Positions 1 through 7,711 of a stretch of 64,000 nt of DNA are shown in pieces. The stretch is from Pseudoxanthomonas sp. PXM01. GTDB lineage: Bacteria; Pseudomonadota; Gammaproteobacteria; Xanthomonadales; Xanthomonadaceae. The stretch is taken from positions 1,364,001 through 1,428,000 of the forward strand of contig NZ_JACVAJ010000001.1 in NCBI RefSeq assembly GCF_014851815.1, read 5' to 3'. Numbering within the stretch: position 1 is the stretch's first letter; the number at the start of each line of letters is the position of its first letter. The position numbers were made by a program, and so were the translations under genes. The notes under the pieces were generated by a model, which did not search any database, had not been told where the DNA came from, and was given only the letters and a program-made list of their open reading frames with translations.

Positions 1-30
1 CCCAACCACTCGACCGTAGAGACAGGACAC

Positions 31-429
31 ATGGCAAAGAGCACCAAGAAGGCCGCGCCGAAGAAGGCCGCCAAGAAAGCTGCACCGAAGGCCGCCGCCA
101 AGCCGGCCGCGCCGAAGCCGATCAAGGAAGCGCTGAGCAAGTCGGGCCTCGTCGCCCACATCGCCGAAGCCACCGCCGTCGCCGCCAAGGACGTCCGCGC
201 TGTGCTGGCCTCGCTGGAAAGCGCCGTGCACGCTTCCGTCAACAAGAAGGGCGCTGGCGCCTTCACGCTGCCGGGCCTGCTGAAGATCACGGCCGTCAAC
301 GTGCCGGCCAAGCCGAAGCGCAAGGGCATCAACCCGTTCACCAAGGAAGAGCAGTGGTTCGCCGCCAAGCCCGCCACGGTGAAGGTCAAGGTCCGTCCGC
401 TGAAGAAGCTGAAGGACGCCGCAGCCTGA
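31..429 (+). CDS. HU-family DNA-binding protein with histone H1-like N-terminal tail
   Basis: Predicted nucleoid-associated DNA-binding protein of 132 residues. Residues 1-35 form a lysine/alanine/proline-rich tail built from AAPKK/KKAAPK-type repeats, like the tails of histone H1-like bacterial proteins. Residues 36-128 match the HU/IHF fold: two N-terminal helices, then a beta-arm region with GINPFTKEEQ (99-108) where HU proteins carry their DNA-intercalating arm. Typical HU is about 90 residues, so the extra length is the tail. AGGA lies just upstream of the ATG and a strong intrinsic terminator follows the stop, so it is probably monocistronic. The fold is recognised with good confidence. 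The effect of the tail (extra charge-based DNA compaction) is inference. Confidence 0.88.
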   Translation: MAKSTKKAAPKKAAKKAAPKAAAKPAAPKPIKEALSKSGLVAHIAEATAVAAKDVRAVLASLESAVHASVNKKGAGAFTLPGLLKITAVNVPAKPKRKGINPFTKEEQWFAAKPATVKVKVRPLKKLKDAAA

Positions 430-451
430 TCGCTGCGCATCTTGCGTGATG

Positions 452-484
452 AAAACGGGACGGCCATGCCGTCCCGTTTTTTTT
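452..484 (+). terminator. Intrinsic terminator of the HU-like gene
   Basis: The stem is ACGGGACGGC paired with GCCGTCCCGT around a 3-nt loop, flanked by AAAA on the left and a run of eight T on the right. This is a textbook rho-independent terminator 23 bp after the stop codon. It separates the HU-like gene from the DUF533 gene. Confidence 0.92.
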
Positions 485-564
485 GGCATGCCATCGGTCA
501 CGGTTGCGAACCGGTCATGCTGCCCGCAGATAATCCACCTACCCCCAACGCAAGGTGCGCCCCC

Positions 565-1194
565 ATGAAGATCCAGGGTTTCCTCGACCATCTGCTGAAA
601 TCGTCCAGCGGGAGCGGCAGCGTGCTCAATGCCGACTTCGGCAAGGGGGCGATCAGCGGCGGCGCGCTCGGCCTGCTGCTGGGCAAGAACAAGACCACGC
701 GCAAGCTGGCGACCTACGGCGGCCTGGCCGCGATCGGCGTGATGGCCTACCGCGCCTACGGTGACTACAAGCAGCAGCAGGGCGGCTTCGCCGCCGGCAC
801 TGCGCCGCAGACAGTCGACCGCCTGCCACCACCCCAGGTGGAACTGCACAGCCAAGCTATTCTCAAGGCGTTGGTCGCCGCCGCAAAGGCCGACGGCCAC
901 ATCGACGCGCGCGAGCGTGAGGTGATCGAAGGCGAGTTCTCACGCGTAGGCACCGATGCCGATCTCCAGCAATGGATGCATGCCGAACTGGAGAAGCCGC
1001 TGGATCCGGCCGAAGTCGCGCGTGCCGGCAGCACGCCGGAGATCGCCTCCGAGATGTATCTCGCCAGCCTGATGGTGGCCGACGAGCAGAACTTCATGGA
1101 ACGTGCCTACCTGGACGAACTGGCGAAGCAACTGAAGCTGGACCCCGCGCTGAAAGCACAGCTCGAACGCCAACTCGCCCAGCCGCAGGCCTGA
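565..1194 (+). CDS. DUF533 / TerB-like (YebE family) protein
   Basis: Protein of 209 residues. The N-terminal third has a glycine-rich hydrophobic patch (GAISGGALGLLLG, 28-40) and a second hydrophobic stretch (LATYGGLAAIGVMAYRAY, 48-65), so it is probably membrane-associated. Residues 95-205 form an all-helical TerB/DjlA-like domain with acidic positions (AAKADGHID). This arrangement is typical of the YebE/DUF533 family, whose biochemical role is unknown. The frame is open upstream to about 442, but that stretch runs through the terminator of the previous gene, so the ATG at 565 is the sensible start. The next gene begins 8 bp after the stop, suggesting co-transcription. Confidence 0.85.
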   Translation: MKIQGFLDHLLKSSSGSGSVLNADFGKGAISGGALGLLLGKNKTTRKLATYGGLAAIGVMAYRAYGDYKQQQGGFAAGTAPQTVDRLPPPQVELHSQAILKALVAAAKADGHIDAREREVIEGEFSRVGTDADLQQWMHAELEKPLDPAEVARAGSTPEIASEMYLASLMVADEQNFMERAYLDELAKQLKLDPALKAQLERQLAQPQA

Positions 1195-1202
1195 TCCACG
1201 CG

Positions 1203-1772
1203 ATGCGATCGGCCGCGCGCCGCCTGCGACGCCTGGCTTGGTCGCTGCTGTGGCTGGCGGCGTTCACCGCGCTGCTCGTCTGGGCATGGGGTCAGCCGTT
1301 CATGGCATCCGCCCGCATGCTGTGGGACATCTCGCGCGCGCCTCCGCCGCGCGCCCTGCCGGTCCCCGTCCAGGGCGTGCATGCGCGGCAGATCGCGGAT
1401 ACCTTCGGCGCGCCGCGCGGCAGCGACCGCACGCACCAGGGCGTGGACATCTTCGCCAAGCGTGGCACCCCGGTGTTCAGCGCGACGCGAGGCGTCGTGG
1501 CCTCGGTGCGCGACGGCGGTCTTGGTGGCAAGCAGGTGTGGGTGATCGGACCCGGCCGCGAGCGCCACTACTACGCGCACCTGGACGACTGGGCGGCCGA
1601 CCTGGCCAGCGGACAGGTCGTGCAGCCCGGCGACACGCTGGGCTTCGTTGGCACCACCGGCAACGCGCGGGGCACGCCGCCGCACCTGCACTACGGCATC
1701 TACGGCGCGGCGGGCGCCCACGACCCGCTGCCCCTGTTCAAGGCCGGCACGGCGACCACGACCGTCGACTGA
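1203..1772 (+). CDS. M23 family (LytM-type) metallopeptidase, membrane-anchored
   Basis: Predicted peptidoglycan endopeptidase of 189 residues. A basic N-terminus is followed by one hydrophobic segment (about 12-29), so the catalytic domain should face the periplasm. The LytM zinc motifs are intact: HQGVD (78-82) supplies His and Asp, and HLH (161-163) supplies the third ligand and the catalytic His; YYAHLD (123-128) is also conserved. It is therefore probably an active enzyme rather than an EnvC/NlpD-type activator with lost ligands. It follows the DUF533 gene by 8 bp and may share its transcript. No LysM domain is present, so substrate targeting must rely on the anchor. Confidence 0.9.
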   Translation: MRSAARRLRRLAWSLLWLAAFTALLVWAWGQPFMASARMLWDISRAPPPRALPVPVQGVHARQIADTFGAPRGSDRTHQGVDIFAKRGTPVFSATRGVVASVRDGGLGGKQVWVIGPGRERHYYAHLDDWAADLASGQVVQPGDTLGFVGTTGNARGTPPHLHYGIYGAAGAHDPLPLFKAGTATTTVD

Positions 1773-1878
1773 ACCGCGACGGCGCCGGGCGGAACAGTCC
1801 ATCGCGGTGAAGGCGCTCGTTCCTACAGGTGCACAGGCCTATCTTGGCCCTGTCCCCCACCGCGCCTGCCCCATCGCC

Positions 1879-2190
1879 ATGCCCAACAACACCCACCGCT
1901 ACCGCATCACCGTCACCCCGATCGAGGACGATGGCCTGCAATGCAACGGCCGCTGCACCATCGAGTTCGAACACACCTGCCACGACGACTGGATGCGGAT
2001 CCTCGAGAACATCCAGCGCCAGCGAGGCCTCAGCGGCGACGAGCGCGCCGCGCTGGTGGTCGGCACGAAGCTGCTCAGCGGCCTGATGCTGGACCACCGC
2101 AAGGACACCGATGACCTGTTCGCGCCGTTGCGTCCGCACATGGGCACCTTCGTCGCCTCGCTGAAGGAGCGCACCCGCGCCGTCGGCTGA
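1879..2190 (+). CDS. DUF3861 domain-containing protein
   Basis: Small soluble protein of 103 residues with no signal peptide. The N-terminal HRYRITVTPIEDD, followed by a cysteine/histidine-containing stretch (FEHTCHDDW) and a C-terminal helix, matches the DUF3861 family, which is widespread in proteobacteria and has no assigned function. The ATG at 1879 is the only start that does not run back into the peptidase gene. It stands alone between the M23 peptidase and a small HhH protein on the same strand. Confidence 0.78.
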   Translation: MPNNTHRYRITVTPIEDDGLQCNGRCTIEFEHTCHDDWMRILENIQRQRGLSGDERAALVVGTKLLSGLMLDHRKDTDDLFAPLRPHMGTFVASLKERTRAVG

Positions 2191-2221
2191 CATCCGGCAA
2201 GGGTCCGCGTAGCCTGTCCGC

Positions 2222-2515
2222 ATGAAGGCACGGCACGCCACCGACGCGCACTCGCTGGAACAGATCCCCAACATCGGGCCATCGATCGCGGGCGACCTGC
2301 GGGGTATCGGCATCACGCAACCGCGCGACCTGGTCGGCCAGGACCCCTACGCGCTCTACCGCCGCGTCAACGACAGCACCGGCCAGCGCCACGATCCCTG
2401 CCTCTGCGACTGCTTCATCGCCGCCGTACGCTTCATGGAAGGCTGCGGCCCGGTGCCCTGGTGGCACTACACGTCCGAACGGAAGCTGCACTTCCTGCAA
2501 CACCCTGCCGGTTAG
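2222..2515 (+). CDS. Helix-hairpin-helix protein, Cdd1 (pathogenicity-locus) family
   Basis: Protein of 97 residues. Residues 15-31 (IPNIGPSIAGDLRGIGI) form a clear helix-hairpin-helix of the type found in DNA-binding and DNA-repair proteins. The remainder, with DPCLCDCF and an aromatic PVPWWHYT patch, matches the Cdd1/pathogenicity-locus family. The CLCDC cysteines could bind metal, but only three cysteines are visible. The family function is not established and DNA binding is inferred from the HhH. It precedes the DUF1439 lipoprotein gene by 53 bp. Confidence 0.8.
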   Translation: MKARHATDAHSLEQIPNIGPSIAGDLRGIGITQPRDLVGQDPYALYRRVNDSTGQRHDPCLCDCFIAAVRFMEGCGPVPWWHYTSERKLHFLQHPAG

Positions 2516-2568
2516 GCGCCGGACAGGCGCCGCCGGCTAAGGTGCCGCGACCCTTCACGGAGCCCTCC

Positions 2569-3138
2569 ATGCGCACCCGCCGCCGCTTCCTGGTCGCCGG
2601 CCTCGCCGGCATTGCCACGCTCGCCCTCGCCGGCTGCGAAACGCTCAACACGGTCACCGGCCTGTTCGGCAACCAGATCAACTTCACCCAGCCGCAGCTG
2701 CAGCGCTACCTCAACCAGAGTTTCCCGCGCGAGTTCGACAAGCTCGGCGGCCTGGTGTCGGCCACGCTGACCAATCCACGCCTGAGCATGCCGTCCAACG
2801 ACGACCGCCTGCGCCTGGATTTCGACATCGGCGTCAGCGCGCTCGGCGCGCGCGACGTGAGCCGCGGTCATTTCGCGCTCGCCAGCCGCCTGCGCTACGA
2901 CCCCGCTACGCGCGGCCTGCATCTGGACAATCCGGAAATCCTGTCGGTCGACGTGCCTGGCAGTGGCTCGCTGATGTCGGGCGGCACGCGCCAGCTGGTC
3001 AACACCGTGCTGGCCGAGTACGCCCGCAGTGAACCGGTCTACCGCATCGACAACGACATCCTGCAGCGGCTGCCGGCCAGCAAGCGGATCGGCAGCACGC
3101 AGATCGAGAACGGCCGCGTGGTCATCCACCTGCAATGA
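2569..3138 (+). CDS. DUF1439 lipoprotein (YceB-like)
   Basis: Predicted lipoprotein of 189 residues. The start at 2569 gives RRRFLVAGLAGIATLALAGC with a lipobox ending at Cys23; the twin-arginine-like start is basic but lacks the full Tat motif. The mature part matches DUF1439 (E. coli YceB), a beta-rich lipid-binding-like fold of unknown function. Its stop overlaps the start region of the next gene, which encodes a paralogue: LRYDPATRGLHL here and LRYDPGTRGLHL there. The pair is probably one operon produced by duplication. Confidence 0.85.
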   Translation: MRTRRRFLVAGLAGIATLALAGCETLNTVTGLFGNQINFTQPQLQRYLNQSFPREFDKLGGLVSATLTNPRLSMPSNDDRLRLDFDIGVSALGARDVSRGHFALASRLRYDPATRGLHLDNPEILSVDVPGSGSLMSGGTRQLVNTVLAEYARSEPVYRIDNDILQRLPASKRIGSTQIENGRVVIHLQ

Positions 3139-3146
3139 GGACGACG

Positions 3147-3737
3147 ATGATGAAGACACTGCTCGCCCGCGTCGCCCTGCTCGCAACGTTGGCGGTGCCA
3201 CCCGTTGCGATGGCGGAAAGGGGCAACCTGCTCCGCCCCGTGGAGGACAGCGGCAACGTGCTTCGCCTCAACGCCGCCCAGCTGCAGACTGCGGCACGCA
3301 GTGGTTTTCCGGTGGAGCATGCGCTGCTGGAAGGTTTCGCCGCGCTGACCCTGACCGATCCGCAGGTGCGCATTCCCGCACCGGGCGAACGGCTGCAGCT
3401 GCAGATGAACTACGACATCGTGCTGACCACCGGCGACAGGCTCGAGAACGGCAACGTGGTGGTCAGCAGCGGCCTGCGCTATGACCCCGGCACGCGCGGG
3501 TTGCACCTGGTGGACCCGGTGCTGGAACACATCGGCACGGGCGCCGCCGGACGCGGCTTGCCGGGCGGTTCGCGCGAGGTGCTGCAGGACCTGATCCGCG
3601 AGTACGCCAACACCCGTCCGCTCTACCAGCTGACCGACGACGACCTCGCCCAGGTGCCGGGCACGCTGACAGCCGAATCGCTGCGCATCCACGATGGCCA
3701 GGTGGAACTCACCCTGGGCGCGGCCGCCACGCCCTGA
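3147..3737 (+). CDS. DUF1439-like exported protein, paralogue of the upstream lipoprotein
   Basis: Predicted exported protein of 196 residues with a cleavable signal peptide ending near AMA (about residue 22-24) and no lipobox cysteine. The body repeats landmarks of the upstream DUF1439 lipoprotein, including RYDPGTRGLHL and the EYANTRPLYQL segment, so the two look like tandem duplicates of which one lost or gained lipid anchoring. An ATG at 3135 overlaps the upstream stop (ATGA). I prefer 3147 because GAGGA at 3137-3141 then sits 5 nt upstream; 3150 is also possible. Function unknown. Confidence 0.75.
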   Translation: MMKTLLARVALLATLAVPPVAMAERGNLLRPVEDSGNVLRLNAAQLQTAARSGFPVEHALLEGFAALTLTDPQVRIPAPGERLQLQMNYDIVLTTGDRLENGNVVVSSGLRYDPGTRGLHLVDPVLEHIGTGAAGRGLPGGSREVLQDLIREYANTRPLYQLTDDDLAQVPGTLTAESLRIHDGQVELTLGAAATP

Positions 3738-3764
3738 GTCCGCCGCCTCGGGACTGCGAACGCC

Positions 3765-5984
3765 TCAAAGTTCGAAGCGGTAGCTCAACTTGACCACCAG
3801 CTGCTCGTCATTGCGCAGACTGAAAGTGTCGCGCACCGCGTCGTCGACACCCTCCGTGCCGGCCAGCTGCTCGTAGCCGCCGCGGGCGTAGACCACGTAC
3901 AGGTAGGACAGCGGCGCCAGCTCGTAGCGATAGCGCACCTGGAAGCCCAGGTTGTGCACGCGGAAGTCGTCGATCGGCTCGGCGGTGGCAATGGCATGGC
4001 CGGACGGATCGAAGCGCCACGCATTGCGGGCGCGTGCGCTGATGCCGATGGCCTCCATCTTCACGCGCAGTTCCTGACGGTCGTTGATGTTCCAGTCCAG
4101 GCCAGCGCGCAGCTTGGTTTCGCGCCCCTCGAACGCGCCGACCAGATCGCCCTGCGCCGCCCCCTGCCAGATCAGCCAGTCCGGCCGGTGTACGGCCAGC
4201 AGGCCGGCATTGAGGCTGAACGCATCGCTGATGAAGTAGGTGGTGCCGTACCACACTGCCGTGCCGATCTTGCGGTTGCCGGCCAGCCCGCCGCCGAACG
4301 TTTCCAGCTCGAACGTATGGCCCCAGTTGCCCTTGCGCGGGCGCTCGTACTCGAAATAGGTGTTGAAGTTGGCCGGCATCCGCACGATGCCGTTGCCGCG
4401 CAGCAGCGTGTCGTTGATCCCCGCGCTGTTGACGTTGATCTGCGCGTACTCGTAGCTGCCGTTGCGCAGCTGGCCTTCGCGACTCATGCGGAACTGGTCG
4501 TTGAGCTTTTCGCCATGGTTGTTGTGGCTGCTGCTGACGCGCCAGCGCCAGTCCTTGGAGGAATAGCGCGAATCCTCTGCCAGCCCAGTGAACCGCTTGC
4601 GCGCCTCCCAGTGCAGGTAGTTGCTGCTGTTGCGCGACAGGTAGCCGAAATCGTTGAGCTGCAGGTCGTTGCCGAAATGCATGGCGATCCATTGCTGGCG
4701 CCAGCCGTGGTCCATCTCGTAGTCGGCCCACACGGTCGCGCCGACATCGTCGGTCTCGGTGCCGCCCTGGTCGATGCGGCTGCCCAGCAGGCGGGTGCGG
4801 ATGTTCCAGCGCGCGGTCGGCCGCCAGTTGTGGTCCACGCCCAGTACGGTGGCCTCGCGGTCGCGCCAGGGGTCGTCGACGCGGGTCAGCATCGCACCGA
4901 GGTTCTGCGTGTCGAAATCGCGCACCAGACGCAGTGCGTGATAGCTGCGCCCGGTGGCGCCGTCCTCGTCGGCGGAGAACAGGCCGTAGTTCACCTTGCC
5001 CAGGCTGCCGTTCAACTTCACCGCGGCGGTGATGTCGCCGGTGCTGCCCACGCGTCGCGTATACAGCTGCTGGCTGTCGTCCGAGGGCGTGGTCAGTTCG
5101 AAGATGCCCTGGTTCTCGGTGAAGAAGGGCCGCTTGTCGCTGATGAAGGTCTCGGTGGCGCTGAAGTTGACCACCAGGTCATCGGCCTCGACCTGGCCGA
5201 AATCCGGATTGACGGTGGCGGTCAGCTGAAAGCGGCCGTTCGGCTTCCAGAACAGGTCGGCGCCGCCGTTGAAGTCGCTGCGTCCGCCGACGTTGTCGTA
5301 CAGGCCCGACACGTACGGCGTGATGGCCAGCAAGGACTGGTCGTACTGGGCGACGGTGACCGGCGCGAAGTCGGACAGGAAACGCGGCCGTTCGAAGCTG
5401 GCCGACGGCCACGCCATGCGCTCGCCGGTCGCGCCGATCACGCGCGCCAGAAACACCTTCAACGTGCGCTGGCCGTCGGTGCCATCGCGCATCGGCGCGG
5501 TATGCCAGGGAATCAGCAGTTCGACCGACCAGCCCTCCTCGTCCTCGGTCACGGCATGGCGCCACTGGCCATCCCAGTCGTCGCTGAACTGGTTTTCGTT
5601 GGTGATGATCTCGTCGGCGATGCCGCCGGTGGAGCTGACCGTGAAGGCGTAACCGGTGCGACCGTCGCCATCGAAATCGATGAAGGCGTTGACGCGATCG
5701 ACCTGTGCGTCGAAATCGCGCTGCACCTTCTGACGCGTACGCGGCACGCTGGCCGGATGGGTGGCGCGGAAGGCGATGGCCAGGCCGTCCGGCGTGGCCA
5801 GGATCCAGGCTTCGGTGGGCAGCGAGCCGGGCTCGCCGGTCAGCGGCTGGGTCTTGCGGAAGTCGGTAACGTGGCGCGCGTCCTGCCATTCGGCGGGATC
5901 GATGCGGCCATCGATCTCGACGGCCTGGGCCAAGGTGCAGGGCAGCAGCAGCGCGAGCGCGCCGGCAATACGGAGGAGAGTCAT
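3765..5984 (-). CDS. DUF5916 outer-membrane protein with N-terminal CBM9-like domain
   Basis: Protein of 739 residues. A signal peptide (LALLLPCTLAQA) is followed at about 21-215 by a CBM9/DOMON-like beta-sandwich (EIDGRIDPAEWQDA) and then by a long beta-strand-rich region with alternating aromatic residues typical of an outer-membrane barrel. That combination defines the DUF5916 family common in Xanthomonadaceae and Bacteroidetes. The substrate is unknown; the CBM9-like part suggests carbohydrate or haem contact, which is inference. The ATG at 5984 puts the signal peptide at the N-terminus, while the upstream extension would bury it. The gene is convergent with the DUF1439 pair and leaves 27 bp between stops. 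Confidence 0.85.
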   Translation of the reverse strand: MTLLRIAGALALLLPCTLAQAVEIDGRIDPAEWQDARHVTDFRKTQPLTGEPGSLPTEAWILATPDGLAIAFRATHPASVPRTRQKVQRDFDAQVDRVNAFIDFDGDGRTGYAFTVSSTGGIADEIITNENQFSDDWDGQWRHAVTEDEEGWSVELLIPWHTAPMRDGTDGQRTLKVFLARVIGATGERMAWPSASFERPRFLSDFAPVTVAQYDQSLLAITPYVSGLYDNVGGRSDFNGGADLFWKPNGRFQLTATVNPDFGQVEADDLVVNFSATETFISDKRPFFTENQGIFELTTPSDDSQQLYTRRVGSTGDITAAVKLNGSLGKVNYGLFSADEDGATGRSYHALRLVRDFDTQNLGAMLTRVDDPWRDREATVLGVDHNWRPTARWNIRTRLLGSRIDQGGTETDDVGATVWADYEMDHGWRQQWIAMHFGNDLQLNDFGYLSRNSSNYLHWEARKRFTGLAEDSRYSSKDWRWRVSSSHNNHGEKLNDQFRMSREGQLRNGSYEYAQINVNSAGINDTLLRGNGIVRMPANFNTYFEYERPRKGNWGHTFELETFGGGLAGNRKIGTAVWYGTTYFISDAFSLNAGLLAVHRPDWLIWQGAAQGDLVGAFEGRETKLRAGLDWNINDRQELRVKMEAIGISARARNAWRFDPSGHAIATAEPIDDFRVHNLGFQVRYRYELAPLSYLYVVYARGGYEQLAGTEGVDDAVRDTFSLRNDEQLVVKLSYRFEL

Positions 5985-6106
5985 GGCAGTCGGGTGGTGG
6001 TCCGGTGCGCGCAAGGTAGCGACGGGAAAGACGGACCACACCTGCCTTCGGTCATTTCAACCTTCGGGCTTCCTGCGGCATCCGTGCCTGGAAGGGGCCG
6101 TCCGGA

Positions 6107-6580
6107 TCAGCGGCCCTTCTTGGGTTGCAGCATCGTACCCGTGCACTTCTTGCTGCCGCAACGGCAGGCCCAGATCTTCTTCAGGCGGGCGGTGTGCGGC
6201 TCGGCAAGGGTGATGCCGTAGTTGTAGGTCAGCTCCTCGCCGGGCTTGATCGCGCGGATCGCCTCGATGAACACCTTGTCCTTCTTGCGGTTCTTGCCGT
6301 CGTGTTCCTCGATGACGGCTTCGCAGTTCGGATCGCAGCTGTGGTTGATCCAGCGCGCCTTGTTGCCCTTGTGGTTCGCGTCGATGACGTACTCGTCGTT
6401 GAGCGTGAACAGGAAGGTATGGCCCGAATCGACGTCACCGGTGTCGTCTTCGTCCACTTCATCGTGCGTGCGGCGCTTGCCCTTGTACTCCACCACCCGC
6501 TCGCCCTTCTCGATGGAGGCGATGGCGAACACGCCGTTACCGTGGATGTCGGATTGGCGGGCTTCGATCTTGCGGGGCAT
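6107..6580 (-). CDS. SET-domain protein, putative protein lysine methyltransferase
   Basis: Protein of 157 residues consisting almost entirely of a SET domain. It starts with the HGNGVFA turn (13-19), has the SAM/knot motif NHSCDPNC (79-86), the catalytic ELTYNYG (116-122), and a post-SET cysteine cluster (C139, C141, C146) that with C86 could bind zinc. All motifs expected for an active SAM-dependent lysine methyltransferase are present. SET proteins in bacteria are usually of eukaryotic-type ancestry and are known in chlamydiae and xanthomonads; the substrate here is unknown. The ATG at 6580 places the SET start at the N-terminus. Confidence 0.88.
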   Translation of the reverse strand: MPRKIEARQSDIHGNGVFAIASIEKGERVVEYKGKRRTHDEVDEDDTGDVDSGHTFLFTLNDEYVIDANHKGNKARWINHSCDPNCEAVIEEHDGKNRKKDKVFIEAIRAIKPGEELTYNYGITLAEPHTARLKKIWACRCGSKKCTGTMLQPKKGR

Positions 6581-6748
6581 GCGGTATCCAGTGGGGACGA
6601 TGGGTGCGAAAGGGGGATTCTCGCCCATGCCCGCGGGATTCCCAAGTCGGGGGCGGTGTTCGCAGGCTGAATCGCGCCGTGGATCAATGTGGCCGGTCCT
6701 GCAGGGACGGCGCGTTGGAAGCCGCATTCCCCCTGCAGAGCCTTCGCC

Positions 6749-7282
6749 ATGCGCACCCTCCGCTTCCTGCCCCTGCCCGTGTTGCTGATGGCGATGGTCG
6801 CCTGCCAGCCCGAGGCGCCACGTGCAATGGCGTCATTGCCGGCGCAGGCGCCATCCGAGGCCGATCTGCTCGCCCGCGGCGAATACCTGGTGCGCATCGC
6901 CGGCTGCAACGACTGCCACACGCCGGGCTATGCCCAGGCGGGTGGCGAGGTCGCCAAGGACGCCTGGCTGGTGGGGTCGCCGATGGGGTTCAACGGTCCA
7001 TGGGGCACCACCTACGCCACCAACCTGCGACTGCGGATGCAGGAGCTCAGCGAGGCGCAGTGGATGGAATACAGCGCCAATCTCCGCACGCGACCGATGA
7101 TGCCCGACTTCGCCGTCCGCGCCATGACGGAGGACGACCGTCGCGCGATCTACCGGTTCGTGCACGCACTGGGCACGGCCGGCCAGCCCGCGCCTGAAGC
7201 CCTGCCGCCGGGGACGCCGCCGCCTGCGCCCTACTTCGGCATGGTGCTGCCGACCGGCCCGGAAGCGCCGGCCACGAAGTAG
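6749..7282 (+). CDS. c-type cytochrome lipoprotein
   Basis: Periplasmic lipoprotein of 177 residues. The N-terminus has a hydrophobic core and a lipobox ending at Cys19 (LLMAMVAC). A single haem c attachment site, CNDCH (53-57), and RPMMP (116-119 region) supplying a probable methionine axial ligand identify it as a monohaem class-I-like cytochrome, similar to the diheme-dehydrogenase cytochrome subunits but with only one haem. The C-terminus is proline-rich. No dehydrogenase or oxidase gene is adjacent, so its redox partner cannot be read from context. Confidence 0.82.
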   Translation: MRTLRFLPLPVLLMAMVACQPEAPRAMASLPAQAPSEADLLARGEYLVRIAGCNDCHTPGYAQAGGEVAKDAWLVGSPMGFNGPWGTTYATNLRLRMQELSEAQWMEYSANLRTRPMMPDFAVRAMTEDDRRAIYRFVHALGTAGQPAPEALPPGTPPPAPYFGMVLPTGPEAPATK

Positions 7283-7297
7283 GCAGCCGGCCCCGCC

Positions 7298-7504
7298 TCA
7301 GCCCCACGGGAGCAGGCGGCCGTTGAACATCCAGACCAGGCCCATCGCCAGGCCGAACACCGTCCAGAACAGCTGGCCCATGCCGCGGAACAGTTTCACC
7401 GCCAGGTAGATACCGCCGATGGCCAGCAGCACGCGCCACAGGAAGTGCTGGTCGAAGCCACCCGCGGACGGGGCGGAGTAGGAAGGAGCGTGGGTCGTGT
7501 TCAT
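7298..7504 (-). CDS. Small single-pass to two-pass membrane protein of unknown function
   Basis: Protein of 68 residues with a hydrophobic stretch from about residue 21 to 60 (LLAIGGIYLAVKLF and FWTVFGLAMGLVWMF), enough for two short membrane helices or one long one. I do not recognise the family. The ATG at 7504 is preferred; an in-frame ATG exists at 7513. It is convergent with the cytochrome gene, and its upstream side faces the SUF promoter region 200 bp away. Confidence 0.6.
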   Translation of the reverse strand: MNTTHAPSYSAPSAGGFDQHFLWRVLLAIGGIYLAVKLFRGMGQLFWTVFGLAMGLVWMFNGRLLPWG

Positions 7505-7650
7505 GGCGGGCATCCTGGTGTCGGGGCTGTCCGGAAGTGGACAGGGCCCATGTTCCCCATCCGGTGTGCGCACCATCAGTCGCAGCCGTCAGCCATCGCG
7601 GGTGACATTCGTCAGCCGGCCCCCTGACTGAATGGGGAAAATTCAGGGGT

Positions 7651-7679
7651 TTGAGCCTGGCGGGCTTAAAGCGTACAAT
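7651..7679 (+). promoter_or_regulatory. Sigma-70 promoter of the SUF operon
   Basis: TTGAGC (7651-7656) and TACAAT (7674-7679) are separated by exactly 17 bp, close to the TTGACA/TATAAT consensus. Initiation would fall about 25 nt before the ATG of the Rrf2 regulator at 7712. This is the best-matching promoter I found in the window. Confidence 0.75.
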
Positions 7680-7692
7680 TTCGGTACGTTTT
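7668..7692 (+). promoter_or_regulatory. Palindromic operator overlapping the SUF -10 element
   Basis: An inverted repeat, AAAGCGTAC then 7 nt then GTACGTTTT, matches in 8 of 9 arm positions. It lies across the -10 box of the SUF promoter. Rrf2-family regulators bind dyad-symmetric AT-flanked sites, and the first gene of the operon encodes one, so autoregulation through this site is the natural inference. Confidence 0.6.
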
Positions 7693-7711
7693 CTGGACCT
7701 CCCCCCTCCCG

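Noticed and set aside
442-564. N-terminal extension of the DUF533 gene
   Set aside because: It would run through the intrinsic terminator of the HU-like gene and adds no conserved sequence.
129-1000. CRISPR array or tRNA genes
   Set aside because: I saw no regularly spaced repeats and no cloverleaf-like sequences here or elsewhere in the window. I cannot run a covariance model, so a tRNA cannot be strictly excluded.
3954-6221. A 755-codon open frame on the plus strand
   Set aside because: It lies opposite the DUF5916 gene and is caused by the high-GC antisense frame. The minus-strand reading gives a coherent signal peptide, CBM9-like domain and barrel.
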